Positions 1 to 5,716 of a stretch of 12,605 nt of DNA are shown here, in pieces (the stretch's first letter is position 1; each line of letters opens with the position of its first letter). This stretch comes from CAYJMQ01 sp964392415 (GTDB lineage: Bacteria > Bdellovibrionota > JACOXK01 > 2-02-FULL-40-11). The notes below the pieces were generated by a model, which was not told the DNA's origin, searched no databases, and was given only the letters and a program-made list of their open reading frames with translations. The translations under genes were made by a program, and so were the position numbers. The stretch covers positions 1-12,605 of the forward strand of contig CAYMPL010000056.1 of assembly GCA_964392415.1 (NCBI GenBank), given 5' to 3'.

Positions 1-395
1 CGATGAGGCTTGGGTCCTATCCCTGTGCGCTACGGCCCAAAACCCTCGCCAAACATATTTATGGAAAAAATGACATTTCAGAGCGTCATCGTCACCGCTA
101 TGAATTTAACAACGATTACCGCACTATTTTTGAAAAAAATGGCATGGTATTTAGCGGCGAATTTCTTGAAAAAAATCTGGTTGAGATCATGGAGCTCCCT
201 TCACATCCTTGGTTTTTGGGGTGTCAGTTTCATCCTGAATTTAAATCACGTCCATTAGAACCCCATCCTTTGTTTTCCGACTTTATCCGGGCTTCACTGG
301 AAAAGCAGTTGAAAGTCAGCCCGGAAAAGATTAAGAGAAGGGGCATGGAAAACAAGGGAAGGGCGAATAGTGCTGTCAGAAATTCCGTCCTTTGA
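1..395 (+). CDS. pyrG: CTP synthase, C-terminal fragment (5' end outside window)
   Basis: This is the end of the glutamine amidotransferase domain of CTP synthase, which turns UTP into CTP using ammonia from glutamine. The reading frame is already open at the window edge (first whole codon at base 3), so the synthetase domain and the catalytic Cys lie upstream. Visible family signatures are the MRLGSYPC stretch, the ISERHRHRYEFNN block and CQFHPEFKSRP, which carries the His and Glu of the amidotransferase triad. After the usual family end (near PLFSDFI) there is a basic tail of about 35 residues that runs into the next gene. The stop codon TGA lies 26 bases inside kdsA, so the two genes overlap and are probably co-translated. 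CTP is also the co-substrate for Kdo activation, which fits the neighbouring Kdo genes. Identification is secure; only the extent upstream is unknown. Confidence 0.96.
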   Translation, partial: MRLGSYPCALRPKTLAKHIYGKNDISERHRHRYEFNNDYRTIFEKNGMVFSGEFLEKNLVEIMELPSHPWFLGCQFHPEFKSRPLEPHPLFSDFIRASLEKQLKVSPEKIKRRGMENKGRANSAVRNSVL

Positions 396-1212
396 AATTG
401 CCGGCGAGATTCCCATCGGTGGAAGGCATCCATTTGTCTTGATCAGCGGCCCCAATGTGATTGAGAGTGAAAAGCTCTGTTTCAAAGTGGCTGAAGAACT
501 TTTGGCTCTGACCTCGTCGCTCGATATCCCGTTCATTTTCAAAAGCTCTTATGACAAGGCGAATCGCTCCTCGATTCATTCATTCCGAGGTCCTGGCCTA
601 AAAGAAGGGTTGGACATTTTAAAAACAGTAAAATCCCGTTACAAAATTCCCGTTTTAACGGATGTCCATTCTGTGGAAGAAGTTTTGCCTGTGGCGGAGG
701 TGGTGGATGTCATTCAAATTCCTGCGTTCCTCTGTCGCCAGACAGATCTCGTGGCTGCTGCGGCAAAAACGGGGAAACCGGTAAATATCAAAAAGGGACA
801 ATTTCTGGCGCCGGGAGATATGAAAAATATTGTTGAAAAAATCACCTCTCATGGGAACCACCAAATTTTGCTGACGGAAAGAGGGGTTTCATTTGGTTAT
901 CGGAACTTAATTGTCGATATGACGTCATTTCAGGAGATGCGTTTCCTCGGTTACCCCGTTGTCTTTGATGCGACACACAGTGTTCAACTTCCGACAGCGG
1001 AAGGGAACCGCACCGGCGGCCGGCGCGAGTTTATTCCCATTCTCTCCCGCGCGGCTGTTGCCAGCGGAATCGATGCGCTCTTTTTAGAAGTGCACCCGGA
1101 GCCCGATCTTGCCAAGTGCGATGCGGCAAGCTGCACGCGGCTGGGGGACATTGAGCCGCTTTTACGGACTTTAAAATCAATGGATGCCATCGTGAAGGGA
1201 GATCAGTCTTAG
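370..1212 (+). CDS. kdsA: 3-deoxy-8-phosphooctulonate (Kdo-8-P) synthase
   Basis: KdsA is a cytoplasmic TIM-barrel enzyme that condenses phosphoenolpyruvate with D-arabinose-5-phosphate to give Kdo-8-phosphate, the precursor of the LPS inner-core sugar. The 280 residues match the usual family length. Visible motifs are GPNVIES (residues 27-33), KSSYDKANRSS (58-68), DATHS (200-204), LEVHPEPD and KCDAAS. Asn29 sits where metal-dependent enzymes carry a metal-binding Cys. With His203, Glu240 and Asp251 it matches the N/H/E/D set of the metal-independent class (E. coli type). The start is a GTG at 370 preceded by GAAGGG (358-363), and no better in-frame start keeps the conserved N-terminus. The gene overlaps pyrG by 26 bases, and kdsD starts on the base after its stop, so the three probably form one transcript. 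Confidence 0.96.
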   Translation: MLSEIPSFEIAGEIPIGGRHPFVLISGPNVIESEKLCFKVAEELLALTSSLDIPFIFKSSYDKANRSSIHSFRGPGLKEGLDILKTVKSRYKIPVLTDVHSVEEVLPVAEVVDVIQIPAFLCRQTDLVAAAAKTGKPVNIKKGQFLAPGDMKNIVEKITSHGNHQILLTERGVSFGYRNLIVDMTSFQEMRFLGYPVVFDATHSVQLPTAEGNRTGGRREFIPILSRAAVASGIDALFLEVHPEPDLAKCDAASCTRLGDIEPLLRTLKSMDAIVKGDQS

Positions 1213-2190
1213 ATGAGTTCCTCCATCGAGCAGGCGAAGCGCGTTCTTCGGATTGAGGCGGAAGCTATTTTAAGTCTGCTGGATAAAGTGGGAGAAAATT
1301 TTGATAAGGCAATCGATCTTCTGATCCACTGCCGAGGCAAAGTGGTTGTGACAGGGATGGGAAAATCGGGGCAGATTTGCAGAAAAATTGCGGCAACGCT
1401 TGCGAGCACAGGAACCCCCGCTTTTTTTCTTCATTCGGCAGAGGGGATCCATGGCGATCTGGGGATGGTTGCGAAAGAGGATGTGGCCCTTGCTATTTCC
1501 TACAGCGGTGAAACAGATGAGCTGATCGGGATTCTTCCGATGGTAAAAAGGCTTGGCGTTTCGATTATTTCCATGACAGGGAATATGCAGTCGACACTGG
1601 CGCGGGCATCGGATGTTGTTTTGGATTTGAATGTTCCGGAAGAAGCGTGTCCTTTGGGGCTTGCCCCCACAGCCAGTACAACGGCAACACTCGCCATGGG
1701 AGACGCTCTGGCGGTCGCCCTTCTCGAAAAAAGGGGATTTAGAGAATCTGATTTTGCGCTTCTTCACCCCGGTGGAACGCTGGGGCGAAAACTCCTCTTT
1801 AAAGTCAAAGACCTGATGAAGGTGAAAGAAGAGATTCCGCTTGTAAAAATCCGCTCTAACATGCGAGAGACACTCATGGAGATTACCTCCAAGCATTTGG
1901 GAACGACCGGTGTTGTAGACGATTCAGGAAAACTGGTTGGGATTATTACGGATGGAGACCTCAGGCGCTGTCTTCGTAAAACAACGGACAAAACAACAGA
2001 TTTCTTCAACCAAACGGCCGCCGATCTGATGACAAAAAATCCCAAAACGATCGATCAGGAGGAGCTCGCCTCCAAAGCCCTCCATATCATGGAGAAACAT
2101 ACGATTACCTGCCTGTTCGTCGTCGACAGCGACGCCCATCCCGCCGGCATCCTCCATCTTCACGATCTCATTCGGGTGAAGGTCGTCTAA
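1213..2190 (+). CDS. kdsD: D-arabinose-5-phosphate isomerase
   Basis: This enzyme (KdsD/KpsF/GutQ family) interconverts ribulose-5-phosphate and arabinose-5-phosphate, supplying the substrate of KdsA encoded just upstream. At 325 residues it has the usual length and order. The sugar isomerase (SIS) domain covers about residues 35-170, with GMGKSGQI (48-55) and SYSGETDE (96-103). Then come the HPGGTLGRKL linker and two CBS domains at about 200-260 and 270-325, each opening with a DLM motif. It ends with the family-typical GILHLHDLIR. The ATG directly follows the kdsA stop, with GAAGGGAG upstream inside kdsA, so translation is probably coupled. The ORF is intact, and a palindromic repeat begins immediately after its stop. 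In many proteobacteria kdsC, the Kdo-8-P phosphatase gene, comes next; here it does not. The paralogue names KpsF and GutQ cannot be excluded, but the context favours KdsD. Confidence 0.94.
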   Translation: MSSSIEQAKRVLRIEAEAILSLLDKVGENFDKAIDLLIHCRGKVVVTGMGKSGQICRKIAATLASTGTPAFFLHSAEGIHGDLGMVAKEDVALAISYSGETDELIGILPMVKRLGVSIISMTGNMQSTLARASDVVLDLNVPEEACPLGLAPTASTTATLAMGDALAVALLEKRGFRESDFALLHPGGTLGRKLLFKVKDLMKVKEEIPLVKIRSNMRETLMEITSKHLGTTGVVDDSGKLVGIITDGDLRRCLRKTTDKTTDFFNQTAADLMTKNPKTIDQEELASKALHIMEKHTITCLFVVDSDAHPAGILHLHDLIRVKVV

Positions 2191-2283
2191 TGTCATTCCG
2201 AGGAGCGAAGCAATGTCATTCCGAGGAGCGAAGCAATGTCATTCCGAGGAGCGAAGCGACGAGGAATCTCCATCAGAATGACA
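2191..2283 (+). repeat. Tandem palindromic (REP-like) repeat, 2 partial + 1 full unit
   Basis: Two identical 23-base units (2191-2213 and 2214-2236) begin TGTCATTCCGAGG and end GAAGCAA. A third, longer unit (2237-2283) follows. In the third unit 2241-2267 folds as nested short helices: ATTCC/GGAAT, G2248-C2260 and GC/GC closed by a GAA triloop, separated by two tandem GA/GA mismatches. The first two units keep only the left half and diverge after GAAGC. GTCATTCCGAG...GAGGAATCTC elements are a widespread dispersed bacterial repeat type. A related copy lies at 9216-9245. The cluster begins on the base after the kdsD stop. Mobilisation by a RAYT-type transposase is inference; no such gene is in the window. 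Confidence 0.85.
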
Positions 2284-2290
2284 CTTTTTT
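2237..2290 (+). terminator. Probable intrinsic terminator after kdsD
   Basis: TGTCATTC (2237-2244) is exactly complementary to GAATGACA (2276-2283), and six T residues follow at 2285-2290. The loop holds the inner palindrome of the repeat, so the structure is a long imperfect hairpin followed by a T-run. It lies after the last gene of the pyrG-kdsA-kdsD group and just before a strong promoter. The outer stem is AT-rich and the inner ATTCC/GGAAT helix competes for part of it, so efficiency is uncertain. Confidence 0.5.
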
Positions 2291-2297
2291 CCAGTTT

Positions 2298-2325
2298 TTG
2301 ACAAAATCAGGTATCTGGCTAGAAT
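2298..2325 (+). promoter_or_regulatory. Sigma70-type promoter for the exported-protein cassette
   Basis: A perfect -35 TTGACA (2298-2303) is followed after 16 bases by TAGAAT (2320-2325), a 5/6 match to the -10 consensus. The predicted start near 2332 leaves a leader of only about 17 bases before the ATG at 2349. It is the best housekeeping-type promoter in the window. Confidence 0.7.
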
Positions 2326-2338
2326 AAAAGCTATCTGG
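2312..2338 (+). promoter_or_regulatory. Direct repeat TATCTGG over the promoter, possible operator
   Basis: TATCTGG occurs at 2312-2318 and again at 2332-2338, exactly 20 bases (about two helical turns) apart. The similarity continues loosely as CTAGAA versus TGTAGAA. One copy lies in the -35/-10 spacer and the other at the expected transcription start, so a bound protein would block RNA polymerase. No regulator is known; the role is inferred from geometry only. Confidence 0.35.
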
Positions 2339-2348
2339 TGTAGAACGT

Positions 2349-2984
2349 ATGCGATCGCAGGATATTATTTTTTCCCTTTTATTTCTTCTCATTTTCATCT
2401 CATTTTACGGCTGTGGGAAGGGGGTAGAGGTCGGTCTGCCTGGAATTGCCCCACCCTTGCAAACGACCATTTCCGGACAGGTTGAGACGGTGACGGCTGT
2501 GGCGGGACAACTTGCGGAGGCCCCCGCAACTGTTTCACTTGTTGACGCTTCGGGGAAAACGGTTGCCACAGCGCCTCTCAGGGAAGATGGAACGTTTACG
2601 ATAGCGACAGAGCTTTCGAAAGAGCAAGGCGGTTTTTTTAAAATTGTCATTGAAAGAAAAGGGGATATTGATTTGGAAAGCGCTGTGGCTATTGAAGCGG
2701 GAAAAGATATTAGCCCAGGCCAATTAAGGATCGATCCCGTGACAACACTCGCCCTCTTTTTGGGGGAGGCTTACAACGATTCAGAAGCGAGGGCGTTTAA
2801 ACGGGCGCTGACGTTTTATACCCCCATTCTAAAGTCTCTCGATCCGGCAGTTGTTAAAGCTGCTCTTTTGGAACTTCAGAATCCATCTCAAGATTTTGAC
2901 ACATTTATTGGAGGAGCAAATGCGTTTCGAAAGGTTCTCGAGGCTCTTTTTACTTTCGTTGAGCCTCAGCCTGTTGGTTTATAA
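2349..2984 (+). CDS. Small predicted lipoprotein of unknown function (cassette gene 1)
   Basis: I do not recognise a named family. The 211-residue product starts with a lipoprotein signal peptide: a hydrophobic run at residues 6-20, then FYGC with Cys22 as the likely lipidated residue. Phe at -3 is unusual for a lipobox. After a short Gly/Pro-rich tether, about residues 40-115 look like a small beta-sandwich of the carboxypeptidase-regulatory or transthyretin-like kind (ISGQVETV, VSLVDASGKTVATA, LREDGTFTI). The motif DPVTTLALFL follows, and the last 75 residues look helical. The mature N-terminus, CGKGVEV, resembles CERGVEV of cassette gene 3, suggesting a shared tether. The leader is very short and has no clear Shine-Dalgarno sequence. 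The last 65 bases overlap the next gene in another frame. It is likely anchored in the inner or outer membrane facing the periplasm. Confidence 0.75.
   Translation: MRSQDIIFSLLFLLIFISFYGCGKGVEVGLPGIAPPLQTTISGQVETVTAVAGQLAEAPATVSLVDASGKTVATAPLREDGTFTIATELSKEQGGFFKIVIERKGDIDLESAVAIEAGKDISPGQLRIDPVTTLALFLGEAYNDSEARAFKRALTFYTPILKSLDPAVVKAALLELQNPSQDFDTFIGGANAFRKVLEALFTFVEPQPVGL
2910..2916 (+). promoter_or_regulatory. Ribosome binding site deciding the start of cassette gene 2
   Basis: GGAGGAG lies three bases before the ATG at 2920, inside the 3' end of cassette gene 1. The same frame is open back to 2851, but starting here gives a clean Sec signal peptide and uses the only good Shine-Dalgarno sequence. 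Confidence 0.7.
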
Positions 2985-4368
2985 TCGACCTGCCCTTAGT
3001 GGTGTCTGTAATGTCTTTCAGGCGCTCGATGATCTGCTGGGAGGTTCTGTAACGGAGGGAGGTTTTATATTTGACGTCAATGCGCCACAATTCGAGCTTG
3101 GGGAGGATAAAAGGCTTCTTTCTCTATTAAGGGACTTCGATCTCTTTGATGGAAAACGGGATGAGCTTCGGCGACGTCTTCAGACGGAACAGTCGGCATC
3201 TCTTACGAACCCTGCTGAAATTGAGCGTTTGGAAAGGGAACTCTTTAATTTGGTCCCCCCCGGATTTCGCTTTGATCTTCCTCATGGTAAAGATTGCATT
3301 CTTCAGTTTAATATTGCCATTGAGGATATGAGAACTGTTTCGACTCAAGCAGGAAAAGAGTCCTCACGCCCCGCTGCGGCTGGGGAGGAGGGGAGAGCTT
3401 TTTTCGGGTTGGTTGGTTGGAATGCGGCGAGATCCCGATTTGAAAAAGCTCAAGGTTTTAATGCAACGGCGAGGGGGCTGCTTCGAAAAATCAGAGAATG
3501 GCCTGGATTTATTGTGACCGACACAAACGCTTTTTGCATGACAGCCACGCTTCCTCAGGGCGCAGAGATCGAATTTTTTTATGAGTTTTTTAGCGCAGCT
3601 ACAAGAAGTGAACGTGTCAGTCTTTTCATGACACTTTCTGGGACTGTTCGATGCTGCTGTTTTGGAGCGCCTTCTCCTGAAGAGGAACAACCCCCAGCGC
3701 CGACACCGACACCTATCGGGGAGCCAGCTCCAACCGAGCGTCCCGTGACGCAGGATGTCGTTCCGTCACCTCCAGTTCAAACGATAACTGAAATTCCTTC
3801 GATACCCGTTCAATGCCGGGTAGCTGCGCTGAGTGACGCCTCATTGCCTTCCACCATTAAATCAGTTCTTTCCTTTTTGACGCTTGCGAGCGGCAAGCTC
3901 TCTTTCGATAGTGCAGGTGGAATTTTAAATCTATCAGAGACTTCTTTTGTGAAAACACCCTCCCTCGACGAGGCTAACAGAATATTGCGGTTTCAGTTCC
4001 TCTTGACAAATCTGCAAGGACCCGAAACCCGGATCGATGCGGCGGGGAGAAAAACGGCAACGCCTGGAACTGCAAATGTGTCTCTGAATCTTGCGGCTCT
4101 CGATTCGGGGGGGAAGAATATAGCGTTTGCCCAGAGGACGATTCCAACACGTCTTCCCATATTGTCATCAGGAGCATTTAGCTTTATTCCCGAATCAACA
4201 ATGAGCGGAGTTGTCAAAGTTAAAAGCGACGGAATGACGATCGATTTTGAAGTTAATCTTCCTATCAACGCGCGTGTTGTGACGATCACCTTCACTGAAG
4301 ATTCTTCATTTACGGCAAAAGAGTTTTCTGCCGGTGTTTGTGAACTTCCCGGCACACAAACTCCATGA
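2920..4368 (+). CDS. Secreted Cys-rich two-domain protein of unknown function (cassette gene 2)
   Basis: No named family is recognised. From the ATG at 2920 the product has 482 residues. Residues 1-27 form a Sec signal peptide (basic start, Leu/Ser-rich core, likely cut after ALS), with no lipobox. The N-terminal domain (about 30-247) contains Cys30, Cys126, Cys206 and a CCC cluster at 245-247, and an LLGG..T.GG motif near residue 40. A Pro/Glu/Thr-rich linker with APTPTP (about 249-298) leads to a beta-rich C-terminal domain that opens with Cys299-Arg and closes with Cys474-Glu-Leu, nine residues from the end. Cassette gene 3 repeats this plan. The Cys pattern suggests disulfide-bonded folding in the periplasm or outside the cell. 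The stop TGA overlaps the ribosome binding site of the next gene, so the two are probably co-translated. A structural or surface role is possible but not shown. Confidence 0.78.
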   Translation: MRFERFSRLFLLSLSLSLLVYNRPALSGVCNVFQALDDLLGGSVTEGGFIFDVNAPQFELGEDKRLLSLLRDFDLFDGKRDELRRRLQTEQSASLTNPAEIERLERELFNLVPPGFRFDLPHGKDCILQFNIAIEDMRTVSTQAGKESSRPAAAGEEGRAFFGLVGWNAARSRFEKAQGFNATARGLLRKIREWPGFIVTDTNAFCMTATLPQGAEIEFFYEFFSAATRSERVSLFMTLSGTVRCCCFGAPSPEEEQPPAPTPTPIGEPAPTERPVTQDVVPSPPVQTITEIPSIPVQCRVAALSDASLPSTIKSVLSFLTLASGKLSFDSAGGILNLSETSFVKTPSLDEANRILRFQFLLTNLQGPETRIDAAGRKTATPGTANVSLNLAALDSGGKNIAFAQRTIPTRLPILSSGAFSFIPESTMSGVVKVKSDGMTIDFEVNLPINARVVTITFTEDSSFTAKEFSAGVCELPGTQTP

Positions 4369-4371
4369 GGT
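4366..4371 (+). promoter_or_regulatory. Stop-overlapping ribosome binding site of cassette gene 3
   Basis: TGAGGT contains the stop codon of cassette gene 2 and lies five bases before the ATG at 4377. The same arrangement (stop within TGAGGT) occurs at the lptB-rpoN junction. It favours the ATG at 4377 over the in-frame ATG at 4365, which has no ribosome binding site. Confidence 0.6.
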
Positions 4372-4376
4372 TTTGT

Positions 4377-5588
4377 ATGTCATCTATAAAAGGCTTGTCT
4401 CAGGGAATAAGAGAGATCGTCATTTTTGGATCTGTGTTGTTATGGATAGGGTGCGAGAGAGGAGTCGAAGTCGCTCCCCCAACTCAAACGACACCGCCAG
4501 CGGCGACAGGAGAGGCGGCTGTGGCTCAAGCATCCGAGATTCCCAATATTACAAGCTCAATTTTTCAAAACCAGTCGTTTGAATGTTTAAATGAGGTGTA
4601 TAATACTTCGCAAAATGCGAAACAGTCGGTGATTTTTCAGAAAGATTTTGAAAAATGTCGGTTTTTGGCGGTCGTTGCCGAAGAATTCCTTGGAGGGAAG
4701 TCGACAAATCGAGGACATGTCTTTTCCAAAGAAGCGCTTGAGAATCCGGCTTCGGATACCTTTGGAGAATATCGCAATGAAGTTATTAATCCGAATACTT
4801 CTGCAAACAACGATCTTTCCGCTTCCCAGCGGGCGCAGAGTGAGCTTTCAGGGCGATGCAGTGCCACTGAAGAAATTAAAGTAAAAAAGATTGAACCGAC
4901 TCCTGGAGCGCTCCGCATTGTTCCACCGGGCTGTAAAGATGATGCCGGAAACCAGCTCGAATACGCGTTTAGCCTTGTTTTTTGTTGTCCGAAACCGGTA
5001 TCAACGCCTTCTCCCACACCGTCCGATGGAGGGGGTGCTGCGCCTTCTCCAACACCCGTCATTAACTCGACGTCTCCGATATCTTTCACTTGCAGGAAAG
5101 CGACGAATAGATTTCAGGATTCAACTCTTGCCTTTCCGGATGATATTGATTTTTTCGGATTTGACCGCCCCGGTTCTTTCAATCAGGATTTAATTGAAAG
5201 GGCTGAAGGATCTCAAGCCGGTGAGAAGCTTGTCATAAAGGCAATTACCTCCATACTAACTCCCTCGAGTGTGGGTGTTTCATTTGATGATAGGCAAGAC
5301 ATTTCTAAAGTATCGACCGTCGGCGGCGACTCATCTTTTGTCTTCCTCGATGATGGCACTTCTCTTTCGAATAATGGAATGATTACCAAATCTCCCGGGG
5401 GGGCAACGCTTTTAGTGAAGATGGAGCTTATTTCACCTTTGCTGGATGGTTTCGAAATTCGGATACCTAAAAAAGTTTTGGATGAGATTCCTTTTAGACA
5501 TCTCATAGTCTTTGCAAACAAGACTTTTCTGGGTAAGCTGCAAACAATTGCAATTTTTTGCGTGTTGGATCCTGTCTTGCCTCAATAG
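4377..5588 (+). CDS. Predicted Cys-rich lipoprotein of unknown function (cassette gene 3)
   Basis: No named family is recognised. Using the ATG at 4377 the product has 403 residues; an upstream ATG at 4365 would add four. A hydrophobic segment ends in WIGC, with Cys26 as the likely lipidated residue. Trp at -3 makes the lipobox non-canonical. A Pro/Thr/Ala-rich tether follows. The N-terminal domain has Cys70, 94, 161, 186 and a CC pair at 203-204; the stretch from Cys94 (FLGG.STNRG.VF) aligns with the start of cassette gene 2. A PSPTPSDGGG linker leads to a C-terminal domain opening with Cys239-Arg and closing with Cys395-Val-Leu, again nine residues from the end. FEIRIP here matches FEVNLP in the partner. 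The protein therefore looks like a membrane-anchored, diverged paralogue of the secreted protein encoded just upstream. Its stop lies immediately before the lptCA promoter region. Function is unknown; it probably acts in the cell envelope. Confidence 0.78.
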   Translation: MSSIKGLSQGIREIVIFGSVLLWIGCERGVEVAPPTQTTPPAATGEAAVAQASEIPNITSSIFQNQSFECLNEVYNTSQNAKQSVIFQKDFEKCRFLAVVAEEFLGGKSTNRGHVFSKEALENPASDTFGEYRNEVINPNTSANNDLSASQRAQSELSGRCSATEEIKVKKIEPTPGALRIVPPGCKDDAGNQLEYAFSLVFCCPKPVSTPSPTPSDGGGAAPSPTPVINSTSPISFTCRKATNRFQDSTLAFPDDIDFFGFDRPGSFNQDLIERAEGSQAGEKLVIKAITSILTPSSVGVSFDDRQDISKVSTVGGDSSFVFLDDGTSLSNNGMITKSPGGATLLVKMELISPLLDGFEIRIPKKVLDEIPFRHLIVFANKTFLGKLQTIAIFCVLDPVLPQ

Positions 5589-5590
5589 GT

Positions 5591-5606
5591 TGGCATGGAT
5601 TTTGCT
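5591..5606 (+). promoter_or_regulatory. Sigma54-type (-24/-12) promoter upstream of the lptCA-lptB-rpoN-hpf operon
   Basis: TGGCATG-N4-TTGCT, preceded by T, matches the sigma54 consensus YTGGCACG-N4-TTGCW with one mismatch and the exact GG-to-GC spacing. It begins two bases after the stop of cassette gene 3, in the only gap before an operon that contains rpoN. Transcription would start near 5617. Sigma54 promoters also need an enhancer-binding activator; I could not identify its binding site. Confidence 0.55.
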
Positions 5607-5613
5607 TGCGGTT

Positions 5614-5642
5614 TTGACACCCTGCCTCATTGGTGTTAGCAT
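5614..5642 (+). promoter_or_regulatory. Sigma70-type promoter for lptCA-lptB-rpoN-hpf
   Basis: A perfect TTGACA (5614-5619) is followed after 17 bases by TAGCAT (5637-5642; 4/6 match), then AAAACT. It resembles the cassette promoter (TTGACA-N16-TAGAATAAAAG). The -35 overlaps the expected start of the sigma54-type promoter, so the two polymerases would probably exclude each other. The leader would be about 70 bases. Confidence 0.6.
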
Positions 5643-5701
5643 AAAACTGTATTACATCTTGGAAGTTTACCTCGAAACAAGTACAGGGGTAGAACCCAAT
5701 C

Positions 5702-5708
5702 AGAAGGG
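5702..5708 (+). promoter_or_regulatory. Ribosome binding site deciding the lptCA start
   Basis: AGAAGGG lies eight bases before the GTG at 5717. The in-frame GTG at 5708 overlaps this site and cannot use it, so 5717 is the more likely start. Confidence 0.6.
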
Positions 5709-5716
5709 TGGCAAGA

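Noticed and set aside
1270..1896. 208-codon - strand ORF opposite kdsD
   Set aside because: Antisense to a well-conserved gene and rich in His/Arg/Cys, with no domain. A shadow of kdsD codon usage.
2191..2283. Tandem repeats considered as a CRISPR array
   Set aside because: The 23-base units abut directly with no spacers, and no cas genes are present. A dispersed palindromic element fits better.
2851..2919. Upstream extension of cassette gene 2 to an ATG at 2851
   Set aside because: It would bury the signal peptide, has no ribosome binding site, and deepens the overlap with gene 1. The ATG at 2920 has GGAGGAG.
4003..4008. Perfect TTGACA within cassette gene 2
   Set aside because: There is no -10-like sequence at a fitting distance downstream and it lies deep in coding sequence.
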